Assembly (NCBI GenBank): GCA_021432635.1
Contig: MU270017.1
Coordinates: 1,304,566 to 1,368,565 of the forward strand
Source of the DNA: Thozetella sp. PMI_491
Lineage: Eukaryota > Ascomycota > Sordariomycetes > Chaetosphaeriales > Chaetosphaeriaceae
Direction of reading: 5' to 3'
DNA: 64,000 nt
The position numbers and the translations under genes are program-made. The notes under the pieces are model-generated. The model worked only from the letters and a program-made list of their open reading frames with translations, had not been told where the DNA came from and did not search any database. Shown here piece after piece: positions 47,335-58,961 of the stretch; the stretch's first letter is position 1; each line of letters opens with the position of its first letter.

Positions 47335-48626
47335 TCAGTCGGCCCCGGTAGCAGCTCGGCCTTTTCCTCTCGCCGGCTTCTTGGATGCAGAAGCCGAGCC
47401 CGTAGCGGGTCCCGCGGCTGCGTTTTTGGGGGGGCGGCCTGGTCGCCGCTTCGGGGCGCCGTCCTTGTCGGCTGCCGATGCGCCCGATTCCTCCTTCACC
47501 TTGCTCTGTAAGTCGAGGTTCTGCGCAGCGGCGCTGAGCTCCTCTTCCTCTTCCTCTTCGTCACCCCGGCCGCCGACGACGCGCAGCAGCTCATTCTCGT
47601 CCCAGGTGCCCTCTAGGGTGTCCATGTTCTCGCGCAGCCGCGGCCCGCCCGCAGAGGCAGGTTCCTTGCCCTTAGCGGCGCCGCTGTTAGCGTCCACCAT
47701 GACGGAGTCGTCGCCGGAGGGTTTAGTGGCGCCTTCGACGAAGAGAGCCTCGTTGTAAGCCTCCCACGCCGCCTCGTTCTCATCATGCACGTATTCGAAG
47801 CGGCGCCACTTTTCCTGCTGGACAGCCCTCAGGCGGTCCTTCATCGTCTCGATGACCTCGTCCTCGCCCATGGCGGACTTGATCGTCATGTGGATGGCTT
47901 TGGCGCCACCGCCGTCTTTCCCGGTACCTGTCTGGCCCGGGGCGGGCGGGCGGGCAGCGCGTTCTTGCTCAGACATGGCGTCAAGGTGGTGCAATGCTGG
48001 CCGGAGGTGTACGAGGTTCTCGACTGGTGTGAGATGAAGGCTGCCTGTGGGGGTTGTCAGTCTAGCCTCGGGATGGGGTGCTTGGTCTTCCGAGAAGCTT
48101 GTGCCAACATACCTCCCTGGAACACACCGACAGCATACCGGGTGTGGTGCTCAACCACGTTCATGCCGCCCATCGTCTGTGTACTGAGGACGTTGTTGGT
48201 CCGCAACGCCTCTGCCCACTCTGCCTGGCCAGAGGTGTCCGCTGCCGGAGCGGCCCCTCCCGCCTGCCTACCGCGCCGGCCCGGTGCCGAGCTGACGCCA
48301 AAGCCCCCGGCCAGACCCAAGCTCCCCGAGGCGCCTTTGCCCTCCATGCTCTTCTTGAGCGCGCTGCCCCAAGCCACGCCCTTCTTCTTGTCGTAGTTGG
48401 CGTTGTAGTCGAGCGGAACGTCGACCTCAACCATGCCGGTCTTGGGTTTGACACGCATCGTCTCGATCTCGGGGTTGTGCAGCCTCTCCGGGTTGTCGGT
48501 GGCGCGGTTGGGATACTGGAGGACGTACAGGGCGCGCTCCTTGTGGAAAGGCGCCTTGAGGAGGATATCGAACGAGGCGACAACAGGGTCGTCGTCGTCG
48601 GACGAGACGGTGGCCGGGGAAGACAT
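47335..48626 (-). CDS. RPC37: RNA polymerase III subunit Rpc37/RPC5 (Sin-domain)
   Basis: Exons 48626-48113 and 48044-47335 encode 407 residues. After an acidic start (SSDDDDPVVASFDILL), the N-terminal region has the family pattern LYVLQYPNRATDNPE, then a beta-rich section (KPKTGMVEVDVPLDYNANYD, KKKGVAWGSALKKSMEGKG). It continues with TQTMGGMNVVEHHTRYAVGVFQGGSLHLTPV, the last part created by removing the 68-bp intron. This region pairs with Rpc53 in the subcomplex needed for Pol III termination and reinitiation. The C-terminal 130 residues are acidic (GDEEEEEEELSAA) and then basic, with KRRPGRPPKN, an AT-hook-like motif. Only the N-terminal two thirds are conserved in the family. Confidence 0.87.
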
Positions 48627-49927
48627 CTGTGCCAATCTATGCGCTATTCTAAGCGCTGCCGCGAGAATGCTGAAAGATAGCCTACGTGGTGTCGCCTGGC
48701 AACTTTTTTCTCTGGAAGCTTGAAGCTCGGCAGTAGAAAAAAAAAGTAGTCAAGCTAGACCTTCCGGGCAGGTGCTGCTGGACCCCGCGTTGCCCAAAGA
48801 ATTTTTGGCGACCAACCCCGCCATTCGTCGCCCACCAGGCTGCCCTATAATTAGGTGCTAGCTCAAGCCCTGCTGCTTGAGGCTCAAACTTTGATCCAAC
48901 CTCACCAAGGTAGCCGGCTCCGTCACACGCCTTGAGTTGGTGCTTCTCGAATTGTGGAATTGTAGAGAGAAAGAGATCGTACGGTAGCAGCCGGCCTCTC
49001 GAATGCGCATCATCTTTGCCCTGTGAGACCCCTGCTCTGGAAGGTTGAGATGGTGGTAATCGATGGGGAGTTCAAGCCATCCATCTTCTTGCTATCGCTT
49101 TAAGTAGTATCGCTCGTCACTCCACATTGCTCCGTTCCACCACCCTATGCCCATTGCTTCTACAGCAGTTGGCCATCAAATGAGATATGGAAATTGCGGA
49201 AATAAGCATTATATCCACTTTCTGGGCAGAAGAACTCCTGCATTGCGATCGAAACTCAAGTACCGAATATATATATATATTCCCCATTACAGTTCCTTCT
49301 GTCGCTTTCACTCTTCCAAAGTGGTGGTATGGTGTCTTTAGTGATCGTGTTCACAGATACAAACACCAAAGTGACCCCTAAAAGCACCTCATTTTCTACT
49401 ATCAGTAGCTAGGTCTGCTATACAATGCACTCGGCTGCCTTGCTCAAATGTATTCTGATTTATCATACGAGCAACTCGAAGGTACAAGGTCTAGACAACG
49501 CCAGTGTGGTCAATCCCATCACGGCATTGAGGAAGCGTCGAGACTCCGGACTGTCTATAGTGTGAACTGACTATTTGAAACTTACTTAGACGGAGGTAAC
49601 CCTTTGGTTTCTAGCATATCGCCTCGCTTTCCACCCAGACCCAAGGATATAATCATAAATAAATGCGTTTCTATTCTTGCAAGTTGTTGGTTTGATACTT
49701 GGAGAGACAATACCAAAGGGCCACCGAGTAGATCATGGAACCCACGAATTTAATACGATTGTGCCTGGGGCCATGTTAAGTTCTATTCCTATATTTTTAT
49801 ATCACCGGTCTACACTTCATAACGCCTTATCAAATATTCTAGACTCCCTCGAGGGAACAAATGCCCCGAAGATAGTGCCCAAGTACTTTGATCTTAGCGA
49901 CTACCCAGTGCCTCTCCTTTAAGCCAC
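48627..49927. other. 1.3-kb intergenic region with short AT repeat
   Basis: Holds the RPC37 promoter and the 3' end of PDX2. A run of seven AT units lies at 49267-49280. Frames here are short and carry no recognisable domain. Confidence 0.5.
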
Positions 49928-50708
49928 TCAGCCGGAGGATAGCGAGCCTAGGAGGGCAGCCTGTACTTGCTGTAGCCACCATACGTGAATTCGAATATCT
50001 TCCGTCAGCTCCGGGTGAAAGCTGGTTCCGAGGACGTTACCCTGCCTCACTGCAACCACATCACCTTGATCCTGCCCTTGATCTTGCTCTCCGTCCCCTT
50101 GGGAGCCCGGCCGCTTTGCGCGACCTAATATCTCAACGGACGGACCTGACCCGTCTCCAGGCGTTAGCAAGGCTTCGACAATTGGTGCGCGAATGAAGAC
50201 ACCCCTGAACGGAGACGCGTCGGATCCTTTAGTGTTGAGGAATGGGAGGTCGAGATCGGCCACGAAGCTCTCTGTTTGTCGGCCGTAGCTATTTCTTTGC
50301 ACGCGGATGTCCAAGCCGCCGATGAGATCCTGCCCCCCCTTCTTGGTTGCGCTTGCGGACTCGGCAAGCATCACGAGCCCGGCACAGGTCCCCCAAACTG
50401 GTCTGCGTTCGACTCTATTCGGGGCAGTTAGCATCAGCAAGACGAAATGGAGGGCGACAAAAGGCTCACTTGACAAATTGGCGAAGCGGCTCTAGCAGGT
50501 TGAGCCTAGCAGCCACTATAGCCATGGTGGTGCTCTCGCCGCCCGGGATTACGAGCGCATTACAGCGGTTAAGCTGCTCCTTGTTTCGCACCTCAATGAA
50601 GGTAAAGCCGCATTGGAATTGGCGAGCGGCGGCGCGCAGCAGCGATAGATGCTCAGCAAAGCCGCCCTGAAGGGCGAGCACGCCGACTGTAATGGAGGCA
50701 GTGGCCAT
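49928..50708 (-). CDS. PDX2: Pyridoxal 5'-phosphate synthase glutaminase subunit Pdx2 (SNO/PdxT)
   Basis: Exons 50708-50470 and 50414-49928 encode 241 residues. It is a class I glutamine amidotransferase: GVLALQGGFAEH at the start, the oxyanion segment LVIPGGESTTM near 50-60, and nucleophile C90 in VWGTCAGLVML, the motif completed across the 55-bp intron. The RGVFIRAP motif follows, and the His/Glu of the triad are in GTSFHPELTED near the C-terminus. It releases ammonia from glutamine and channels it to Pdx1 to make PLP (vitamin B6). An Asp/Gln-rich insertion (EQDQGQDQG) precedes the last motifs. Start chosen at 50708, where the family begins; a longer frame from 50756 uses another start. Head to head with PDX1. 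Confidence 0.94.
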
Positions 50709-52207
50709 GGGGTAAACTAGCCCCGGGTGAGAGGACAGTTGAGTAATCTGGGGCAAGAGAGCATCAAGAGGTAGTCCCTAGCAGCTGGCCTCGCTACCTT
50801 TGCACCATGTAGGTCTCCTGGGTCGCCAATGCACCCCGGCAGCGTCGGTCGGCTTCCGCGGGGAAGCCTTCGACCCTGTTCCGCGGAAAAGTCTTGCGAC
50901 CCGGGAAACTCCTAGAATTCGGGGGGAACTGGTGCAGTCGGTGCTGGTAACTGGAAGTTGAGTCACATTCGTGGGCGTCTTGACCGGCTTGTTTCGCCTA
51001 GACGCGGCATTCGGTCCTTCTAGTAGGGCGGGTTGACCGCCTGGGTCCGATGTCGTCTGCCGCCGAAAGGCGTGAGCAAGAGACTTTTGACGGACTGAGG
51101 CAAGTACCTCACCGTGGCAAGAGCAAAGTTCGTACGGAGTGGAGCCGTCCACCTCTCGACATCGATGCGGGTGGAAATGCTGTTTTGGGAAGTCTGTTTG
51201 GAGGTGACGGGATAGGATAGATGGCCCCCGCCTTCTCGAAAAATCCCCAGCATGGCGCCGACTACCCAGAACGGCAAACTTGGGAGAGGGGGCTGTTTCT
51301 CCTAGTCCGGAGATGACGACTACCTAACCAGCAGCGGGGTAGCAAATGCCACGAGTGAGTAAATACAGGGCGAGACATCGTATTCCCATATTCAGTAAAT
51401 TGCGAATATATTACGTGAGAGGGATGGCCGTGAGTAAAGCCTCCTCACGAGTAGTACTACGTGGACGAATTTGATGATTGCTGTGTGCCATGGTGCTACC
51501 ATCCTACCGTTTGCAAGTGTTGCACACTCCACGTAATAATTGCTTGCAGCTATGCTTGGTTGCGCAATGTCTCAGATCTCGCATCCTCTACTGGACGCCA
51601 CAAGAATTGGATCTGACTCCTACGATCTGTGCCTAGGCTGCCAACTGCTTGGCCCGTAGTTTGGGGATGCTGATTGTCTTTCGGTGGTGGAATAAGCTGC
51701 TCCTGGGCTTTCGCATAGCCGTTGCCCAGCTCCACGGTAGCCAATTGCTTGTGACCGATCACTGAGTGTAAGTCCGAATCCAGCCTTATCCTAGCTTCTT
51801 TCGAAGGCTCCCCTTTTTAACTCGACGGTCGAGCTGGATCGTTAGGCAAGTCATGGTAAGGGTCTTCTGATGAGACCCTGCACTCGTCACGTTCTTTGGC
51901 ACTGTGCGGTACATGTAACCGCCCTTCGCCTCCGAGGTCGTTTAACTTCAGGATTTTCCCCGCGGTCGCCCATCCTACCGGAGATAGAAGTCCACCGGTT
52001 CTACAGATATCCTTGTGCATTCAGTCTGACTGTTGTTCCGAAAGTCGGCACTCTCTCTGAGGTACTTTAAAGCGTTACGCGCCGCAGGCACTGTCGCATC
52101 AACTCTATACCAGGGATATACGCTCAGAGGACAAATCCGTCGTCGCCACGCTTACTCGCCGAACTTACAAACACGCTGAGTGGTGTGAGTCTCTCTCTAC
52201 GTCAAAG
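50709..52207. promoter_or_regulatory. Divergent promoter region, PDX2 / PDX1
   Basis: 1.5 kb between the start codons of two subunits of one enzyme. Co-regulation is expected from function and from the SNO-SNZ pairs of yeast. I cannot assign a specific factor site by eye. Confidence 0.45.
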
Positions 52208-53152
52208 ATGGGTGACAATGGCTCCGTCTCTCTTGCCAATGGCAGCGGCAAAGATGACTCCTTCACCGTGAAGGCCGGCCTGGCGCAGATGCTCAAAGGT
52301 GGCGTCATTATGGACGTCACCACGGCCGACCAAGCGCGCATCGCCGAAGAGGCTGGCGCATGTGCCGTCATGGCGCTCGAACGTGTGCCCGCCGACATCC
52401 GCAAGATGGGGGGCGTGGCGCGCATGTCGGACCCCAAGGTGATCGAGGAGATTCAGCAGGCCGTGACCATCCCCGTGATGGCCAAGGCCCGCATCGGTCA
52501 TATCGTTGAGTGCCAGATCCTCGAGGCGCTCAAGGTCGACTACATCGACGAGAGCGAGGTGCTGACGCCCGCCGACGACACATACCACGTCGACAAGAAG
52601 CCCTTCAAGGTACCTTTCGTCTGCGGCTGCCGCAACTTGGGCGAGGCCTTGCGTCGCATCGCCGAGGGCGCTGCCATGATCCGCACCAAGGGTGAGGCGG
52701 GCACCGGCGACATCGTCGAAGCCGTTAAGCATATTCGCACCGTCAACGCCGACATCGCCCGCGCCAAGGCGGCCTTCGAGTCGGGCGGCGACCTCGCCGT
52801 AGCGGCCATTGCGCGAGAGATTGGATGCGATATCGGTCTGCTCAGGAAGACAGCTGAGCTGGGCCGCCTCCCTGTGGTCAACTTCGCCGCCGGCGGCGTA
52901 GCTACGCCAGCAGATGCCGCCTTGATGATGCACATGGGCTGCGACGGTGTTTTTGTCGGGAGCGGTATCTTCAAGGATGCGACGGATCGCGACCACGCCC
53001 TGCGCCGTGCCAAGGCCATCGTAAAGGCCGTGTCTAACTTCCAAGATATGGGGGCGCTCGTCGAAGCCAGCAAGGAGCATGGCTCGGCCATGACGGGGAT
53101 CAGCAACCTAAGCCTACGGCCCGAGGAGAAGATGGCAGGTCGGGGATGGTGA
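52208..53152 (+). CDS. PDX1: Pyridoxal 5'-phosphate synthase subunit Pdx1 (SNZ/PdxS)
   Basis: A single intron-free exon of 314 residues, the normal length. A short Ser/Gly-rich N-terminus is followed by a complete (beta/alpha)8 barrel: [20 protein letters not shown] with Asp36, and [14 protein letters not shown]. The active-site lysines are K93 in [11 protein letters not shown] and K161 in [11 protein letters not shown]. The phosphate-binding turns [13 protein letters not shown] and GVFVGSGIF are also present. Pdx1 condenses ribose 5-phosphate and glyceraldehyde 3-phosphate with ammonia from Pdx2 to form PLP, as a dodecamer with Pdx2 attached. It is cytosolic. Mutants in related fungi need vitamin B6 and are sensitive to photosensitisers (cercosporin resistance gene SOR1). 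Divergent partner of PDX2. Confidence 0.96.
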   Translation: MGDNGSVSLANGSGKDDSFTVKAGLAQMLKGGVIMDVTTADQARIAEEAGACAVMALERVPADIRKMGGVARMSDPKVIEEIQQAVTIPVMAKARIGHIVECQILEALKVDYIDESEVLTPADDTYHVDKKPFKVPFVCGCRNLGEALRRIAEGAAMIRTKGEAGTGDIVEAVKHIRTVNADIARAKAAFESGGDLAVAAIAREIGCDIGLLRKTAELGRLPVVNFAAGGVATPADAALMMHMGCDGVFVGSGIFKDATDRDHALRRAKAIVKAVSNFQDMGALVEASKEHGSAMTGISNLSLRPEEKMAGRGW

Positions 53153-54045
53153 GACAGAAGGGCACATTAGCTACAAGAGGGATGCCATCACAAGGCTTGG
53201 GAGGGATTTGTGGTGAAGGCCGGGAGCTCGGCAGGCTCAAACAGCCGGTAGGCAAAAGGACCAACGGAGTCGGGGGGCCAAACTTCACGAGATGCCGTCC
53301 TACGGACCCGGGCGCTAGTCGCATCTTCATGGATCTAAAAGTTTCGTTGAGCAATACAGCTAATGCAAAGCAAACTGGTGGCGTGAATCACTGTCCTTCG
53401 AGCCCTTGACCCAACTGTTTAGGATTGGCTATGAGAATACGAGACATATAACGGCCATGCGGTCTGCCGATGCCGACAGAAACATTGAACGGCACGTTTT
53501 CAACCCTCTTGGGACTTTTTGGTCCTGGGGTCGAATAAAAAGGGCCATGCGGATAGGCAGAGCCGTGGCGCCATAGGTGGATAGCCGATGGCGTCGTTTT
53601 CGGGTCTTTCGTTATCGTTCCCGCGATCGCTATCGTTGCTGGGGTACCTCGCTACTTTACAAACCCCTGTTTCCGAACACCCGTCTACTGCTTTTACATA
53701 CTTCGTAGGATCACTAATAGGCGCCCAGCCAATCGCGGTGCACGCGGGGGAGGCCAGCGCCGACCCCCGACAAATCCCACAAGATGGCTACGTCGCTAGT
53801 CTGCCAGGGCTACGAGGTGGTCGGCGTGGACGGTGACATATGCCCGGTCTGGGATGCAGAGAGTGAAAGCCATATATAACTAGAAATGGCGGCTTCTTAT
53901 TCCAGCCGTATCGCTCTCTCAGCATCTGCATCTATCTTGAGTTCCTCAAGGAAGAACGGCTGCTTGCAGCGCTGGAGAATTTGACTGAACTCCTTAAGCT
54001 CTTGACGTTTAGTTGCTGTTGCGGTCGCCAAGACACGATTTCACC
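53153..54045. other. Intergenic region between PDX1 and CYP505
   Basis: Holds the PDX1 3' end and the P450 promoter. A TATATAA-like element near 53873-53879 is about 170 bp before the P450 ATG. No gene recognised. Confidence 0.45.
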
Positions 54046-57000
54046 ATGACGACTCCAATCCCCGGGCCGAAGCCCAAGATGGTGATTGGTAACTTGCTCG
54101 ATATCCAGGATGAAGTGCCTATACGTGGCATCGAGCGCCTTGGGGATATCTATGGTCCCATCTACAAGCTCACACTCGTCGGCCGCAATAGGATTGTTGT
54201 GGGCGGTTTCGACCTTTTCGATGAGCTCTGCGACGAGACCCGCTTCTTCAAGTTCCCCGTACAGGCATTGACAGACGGTCAAGATCCCAAGGCGGCCCAA
54301 GGTCTCTTTGGGGCGCTATCCGAGAAGGTAGACGATTGGCAGCAAGCCCACCGCATCTTGATGCCTGCTTTTGGCCCCATGGCCATCGAGGGCATGTACG
54401 ATGGTACGTGGTTATGCCGGGCCGGAGAGGCACTGAAGAAGAGCAAAACTGACAGCGGTCTAAACAGAGATGCACGATATTGCCACCCAGATGGTCATGA
54501 AGTGGGCCAGGAAAGGTCCTGAAAGCAAGATTTTGCTCACCGACGACTTCACCAGGTTAACCCTGGACACGATCGCCCTCTGCGCCATGGACTACCGCTT
54601 CAATTCCTTCTACTCTGAGACCATGGACCCCTATGTATCTGCGATGAACAACCTGCTGCATTCGCGCAGCGTAAGGACCCAGATCGGCGGCATGCTCCGA
54701 AGCTTGATGCCAGGCGTTGGCAAGCAGCTAGAGAATGACGTAGAGTACATGAGGAAGGTCGGTGATGAGCTGGTCAGGTTTCGGCGCGAAAACCCCACAG
54801 ATAAGCAAGACCTGCTCAATTCCATGATCAATGGCCGGGATCCCAAGACCGGCAAGGCCATGAGAGACGAGTTAATCGCCATCAACATGCAGACCTTCCT
54901 GATTGCTGGTAAGCATGCCTCAGGCTCAACAATGAGGAAGGACGACTAATTGTTTTGCAGGCCATGAGACCACATCAGGTCTGCTTTCTTTTGCCTTTGC
55001 CAACATGCTCTTGAACCCGCAGACCTATTTTGCCGCCAGGGAGGAGGTCGATCGCGTGATCGGCAAGGACAAGATATTGCCCAAGCATCTGAACGAGCTC
55101 AAGTACATCAACGCTGTTCTACGAGAGACTTTGCGCCTTACCCCGACGGCCCCGGCAATCACTCGTGGCGTCCGCCCTGAAAACACCGAAGAGATTGTTA
55201 CCATTGGCGGCGGGAAGTACGAGATACCTCGCGACCAAGGCGTCCTGTGTCTGCTCGGCAGGATCCAGCGCGACCCGAAGGTGTTTGGCGACGACGCCGA
55301 CGAGTTCCGGCCAGAGAGGATGATGGACGGAGAGTTTGAGAAGCTACCTAAGAATGCTTGGAAGGTAAGAAACTACTTTGATGGAGAGCATTCTACCTAG
55401 ACATCCAGCTAACCCGAGCGCAGCCATTCGGCACAGGTCTTCGAGCTTGCATCGGGCGTGCTTTTGCCTGGCAGGAAGCCTTGTTGGTCGTCGCCCTTCT
55501 GCTGCAAAATTTCGACATGTCGCTAGACGACCCTAATTATAATATGAAGATTCAACAGAGCTTGACGATCAAGCCAAAGGATTGCTATATCCGGGCCAAG
55601 CTCCGCCCAGGCATCACGGCCGTCGGCCTTCAGCAACGGCTTGCCGGAACCTCGACAGCCCCTGAAGTCATGAATGGCGTTCCTAGGTCGCCGACTATAG
55701 CATCTGGTACCAAGCCCATCACAATCCTGTACGGTTCAAATACCGGTACGTGCCAGGCTCTCGCTCAGCGCCTTGCAGGCGAAGCTGTGCAGCGTGGCTA
55801 CACGCCATCTGTTCTAGATATGGATAGTGGTATCGTTCCGACATCCCAGCCCGTGGTCGTCATCACTGCATCCTACGAAGGGCTGCCACCAGATAATGCG
55901 ATGCGGTTTGTCGCTCTGCTCGAGAGCCAAAAGGCCGAGGACGCTTTCTCCGGTACTCATTTCGCCGTATTTGGTTGTGGCCACCGTGATTGGGCTAGCA
56001 CCTTTATGCGCATTCCCAAGCTTGTGGATAACCTTCTCGGTTCGCACGGCGGACAGAGACTCGCAGAACTGGGGCGTTCTGACGTTTCAATGCGCGATAC
56101 ATCTGGCGATTTTAGCAAATGGACCTCTGAGAAGTTGTGGCCCGGCCTGGCCAACTACACGGGCGGACCGACCGAGCTGAGCAAACCAGTGCTCCCACAA
56201 GTCGAGCTTGAGGTCTCAAGCCAGCAGCGAGCCACACACCTGCAGCAGCGACTCTTCTGGGCCAACGTGACCGAGACTAGGACTCTGACGGCACCAGGCG
56301 AACCCGAGAAGCGGCATATAGAGTTCCAACTCCCGTCCGACATGGAGTACTCTGCCGGCGACTACCTAGCCGTACTACCCCTGAACCCTGATGAGACGGT
56401 TCGCCGAGTTCTGAAGCGGTTCAAACTGCCATGGGATGCCGTTATAACGATCAAGAAGGGCCATTCTACAAGCCTTCCAACGGAAAACCCGCTGCCTGCA
56501 CAGGAGCTCTTGAAGGGATATGTCGAGCTGTCTCAGCCCGCAACCAGAACGGTAAGCACCTAGATCCTCTACAAAAGTCAAGCCATATATTTACGCTTAG
56601 CCTCTAGGACATCGAGCTCTTGAAGGAGCTTACCGAGGATTCGGACGAGAAAAGCAACCTCGGCGCGCTGCTGGAGCCGAAAGCTTTCGCAGCGACAATC
56701 CTAGAGCAGCGCACCAGTCTTCTTGATCTTCTCGAACAATTCCCTCATGTGCAGATTCCATTCGCGGGATTCCTTGCTCTCCTACCTCCTCTGAGCCCCA
56801 GACACTACTCAATATCGTCTTCCTCGCTCGCAGAACCGAGCCGCTGCACGCTGACCTACAGCGTCATCGACCAGCCCAACTGGGCGAACCGGAGCAAGCG
56901 CTTCCTGGGGGTTGCGGGGACCTACCTCCAAAGCCTGAAGGAAGGAGACCAGGCGCTCGTGTCGGTCCGCTCGACTAATAAGTTCTTTCGCCTGCCCGTC

Positions 57001-57498
57001 GACCCGGAGACAACGCCGGTTCTGATGTTCTGCGCCGGATCGGGACTTGCCCCGTTCCGCGGCTTCGTGCAGGAGCGGGCTGTGCTCATCCGAGAGGGCG
57101 GCCGCAAGCTCGCGCCGGCAATATTGTTCATAGGATGTCGCTCCGCGACCGGCGACCGGCTGTACGCCGACGAGCTCGATGTGTGGGCGCGCGAGGGCAT
57201 CGTCGATGTACGGTATGCTTTCAGCCGCGAGCCACAGCATCCGTTGGCGGGCGGGTGCGCACGCATGACCGACAGGTTCATCAAGGACCAGGGCGACGTA
57301 TTCGAACTCTTTGAGAAAGGGGCCAAGGTGTATACCTGCGGCAGCAGCGAGTTTGCCAAGGGCTTGGGAGCGGCGGCTCGCAAGACCGCCCTTGAAAGGG
57401 AGCGGAAGAAGGGGAACATGGAGATCACCGAAGAGGAGGTAGACAAGTGGATTTCGGAGAGACGGAACGAGCGCTTTGTTAGCGATATATTCTCTTGA
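54046..57498 (+). CDS. Self-sufficient cytochrome P450:NADPH-P450 reductase fusion (CYP505)
   Basis: Exons 54046-54403, 54468-54908, 54961-55364, 55424-56551 and 56608-57498 encode 1073 residues, the normal length. The P450 part (1-470) shows the oxygen-activation helix IAGHETTSG (266-274, restored across intron 2), ERR-triad Glu322/Arg325 in ETLR, and the heme loop PFGTGLRACIG with ligand C410. A linker leads to an FMN flavodoxin domain (GSNTGT at about 505, then ASYEGLPPDNA and FGCGHRDW). The FAD/NADPH reductase half follows (RHYSISSS; CAGSGLAPFRGF near 921; ending RFVSDIFS). CYP505 enzymes (P450foxy, relatives of bacterial BM3) hydroxylate fatty acids near the omega end without a separate reductase. 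No N-terminal membrane anchor, so it is probably soluble. All domains look intact. Exact substrate unknown. Confidence 0.95.
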
Positions 57499-57832
57499 AG
57501 TCAACCATGGACTCGCGGGTTTAGGAACGGGGTTAAATGGGATACAGACTGGATGGAGTTCGGGCTAGGATGGAAATAGACTATATCATATCAGTCAACC
57601 CTTCGCGAGGGCTAACAGATAGAGAGCGATGTGTGTTTTAATGCCCCAGAGCCAATATCATATTTTTGTTTGCTAATCACTAGCAACGGCCTAATACCGA
57701 GCGAAGACAGCAATTACATTACTCGTGATGCTAATTATATATCTAGAGAAGCAAGACATGCTATATCCAGACGTCGCCACCCCGCCCCGTGGTATCTTAT
57801 AACGCTCGGTAAATACAGAGGCGCACTGCGCC
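57499..57832. other. Convergent 3' region, CYP505 / FAR1-type gene
   Basis: About 330 bp without coding content, between two converging stop codons. Confidence 0.45.
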
Positions 57833-58961
57833 TTATAAGTTATCATCATCGTCCTCATCGTCAGACTCAAGATCCGGATCGGGGACCTGCATGTCAGGCG
57901 GGAGTGACTGGATCTGTGGGATTTGGTCATCCTGATCCGGTGGCGGTGGCGCATGAGATGGTGGGAGTAGCGTATATGTGGCACCGGGCGGCAAGCCAAG
58001 CTCGGCTTGCTGGACTGCTGCTTTGCGCTCTTCTTCTCGGCGGATCTTGGCTAGCTGGTTGCGGATATCACTCTTCTTGACGTACTGGTATTTGTCGCCG
58101 AAGGAGATCCGCAGACCGATTGTCAATTGGCGCATGGTTAACTGAGCATCGCGGTGCATGATCATCAGCCAACGCTGGCCATCCGCCTCGATTTTGCGGA
58201 ACTGTGGGGGCACACTGGCGCCGGGCTCGCCGGTGAAAGGTTCATGGTTGTGCTGAGCACACTGAACAACGATGTGCCACTTATCGTTGTCTAAGTATCA
58301 AGTGTACGTTAGCACTAGGACAGAACTCGAATGGCTGGACAGATGAGCCTGGGCAGTCGCTTACAGCTAGGGGGTGCATGTTAGCAACTTGGCTCTACGG
58401 GTAGGCGAGGAGGATTACTTACGGAAAGGCGCGCTCTTGTACGGCTTTGAGCTTCATTGGGCAGCCCGTCTTGTGTGATTTAGATTGGCGCTGGCCGGTG
58501 CTCTTGCGCTGGTAGCCCTTGCCGCCCTTCGAACAAGACAAGTTGTAGCGACGGTATTTGCCACTAGGATCGCGGTTGACAGAGGATTCGATGACGACGG
58601 CATAACCTTGCATGCGAGCAAAGTTGCGCAAGTCCGCTAGTAGATCTGAGAAGTCGTTGTACAGGCGGTCCTGTGGGGGCGGCAACAACGCCATCTGGAA
58701 GTTTGGTCGCTCGCCATGGTGCTGGACTGGTGGCGGCTGCTGGGGAACCTGGGTCACGGCCTGCTGGTACTGAGCCTGACGGGCCACGGGCGGCTGTGCA
58801 GCGAGCTGCTTCGGCGGTTGCGGCATCACCTGCATCTGAGGTTGGAGGCCCTGTTGGGCAATGTGCTGCATCGCCTGCTGTTGCTGTGGCGCCTGCGTTG
58901 CCGCAGGCGTCGATTGCTGCATCTGCGGGTGTTGGGCCTGCGGAGTTGCGCTGTAGTCCAT
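57833..58961 (-). CDS. FAR1-type (WRKY-GCM1 fold) zinc finger protein; two-nucleotide exon
   Basis: Modelled exons are 58961-58423, 58366-58365 (2 nt) and 58290-57833, giving 332 residues. The first 85 residues are Gln/Pro-rich. A FAR1-like DNA-binding domain follows (about 95-200): DFSDLLADLRNFARMQGYAV, NLSCSKGGKGY, KTGCPMKLKAV, then, across the introns, YNDKWHIVVQCAQHNHEP. This gives C/C and H-x-H zinc ligands. A helical region with RNQLAKIRREEERKAA and a strongly acidic end (SDDEDDDD) complete the protein. Family members derive from Mutator-like transposases or act as transcription factors; which applies is unknown. The joins are the unusual part: intron 1 (58367-58422, GTAAGT...CTAACATG...CTAG) and intron 2 (58291-58364, GTAAGC...GCTAACG...TTAG) leave only CT between them. 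Removing both as one intron gives an immediate stop. Start chosen at the first ATG. Confidence 0.82.
58365..58366 (-). other. Putative 2-nt microexon (CT) of the FAR1-type gene
   Basis: On the minus strand the order is CTAG, then CT, then GTAAGC. The two bases complete one Pro codon and begin a Tyr codon, so the product reads AFPYNDKW across three exons. Both flanking introns have a complete set of consensus signals. Without these two bases the downstream frame cannot be reached from exon 1. Confidence 0.6.

Noticed and set aside
52202-53080. Minus-strand open frame of 292 codons opposite PDX1
   Set aside because: It lies entirely opposite a highly conserved enzyme gene, has no domain, and is explained by GC-rich third codon positions that keep the opposite frame free of stops.
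58291-58422. Single 132-bp intron in the FAR1-type gene
   Set aside because: Joining the outer splice sites directly puts the second part out of frame and meets a stop codon after three codons.
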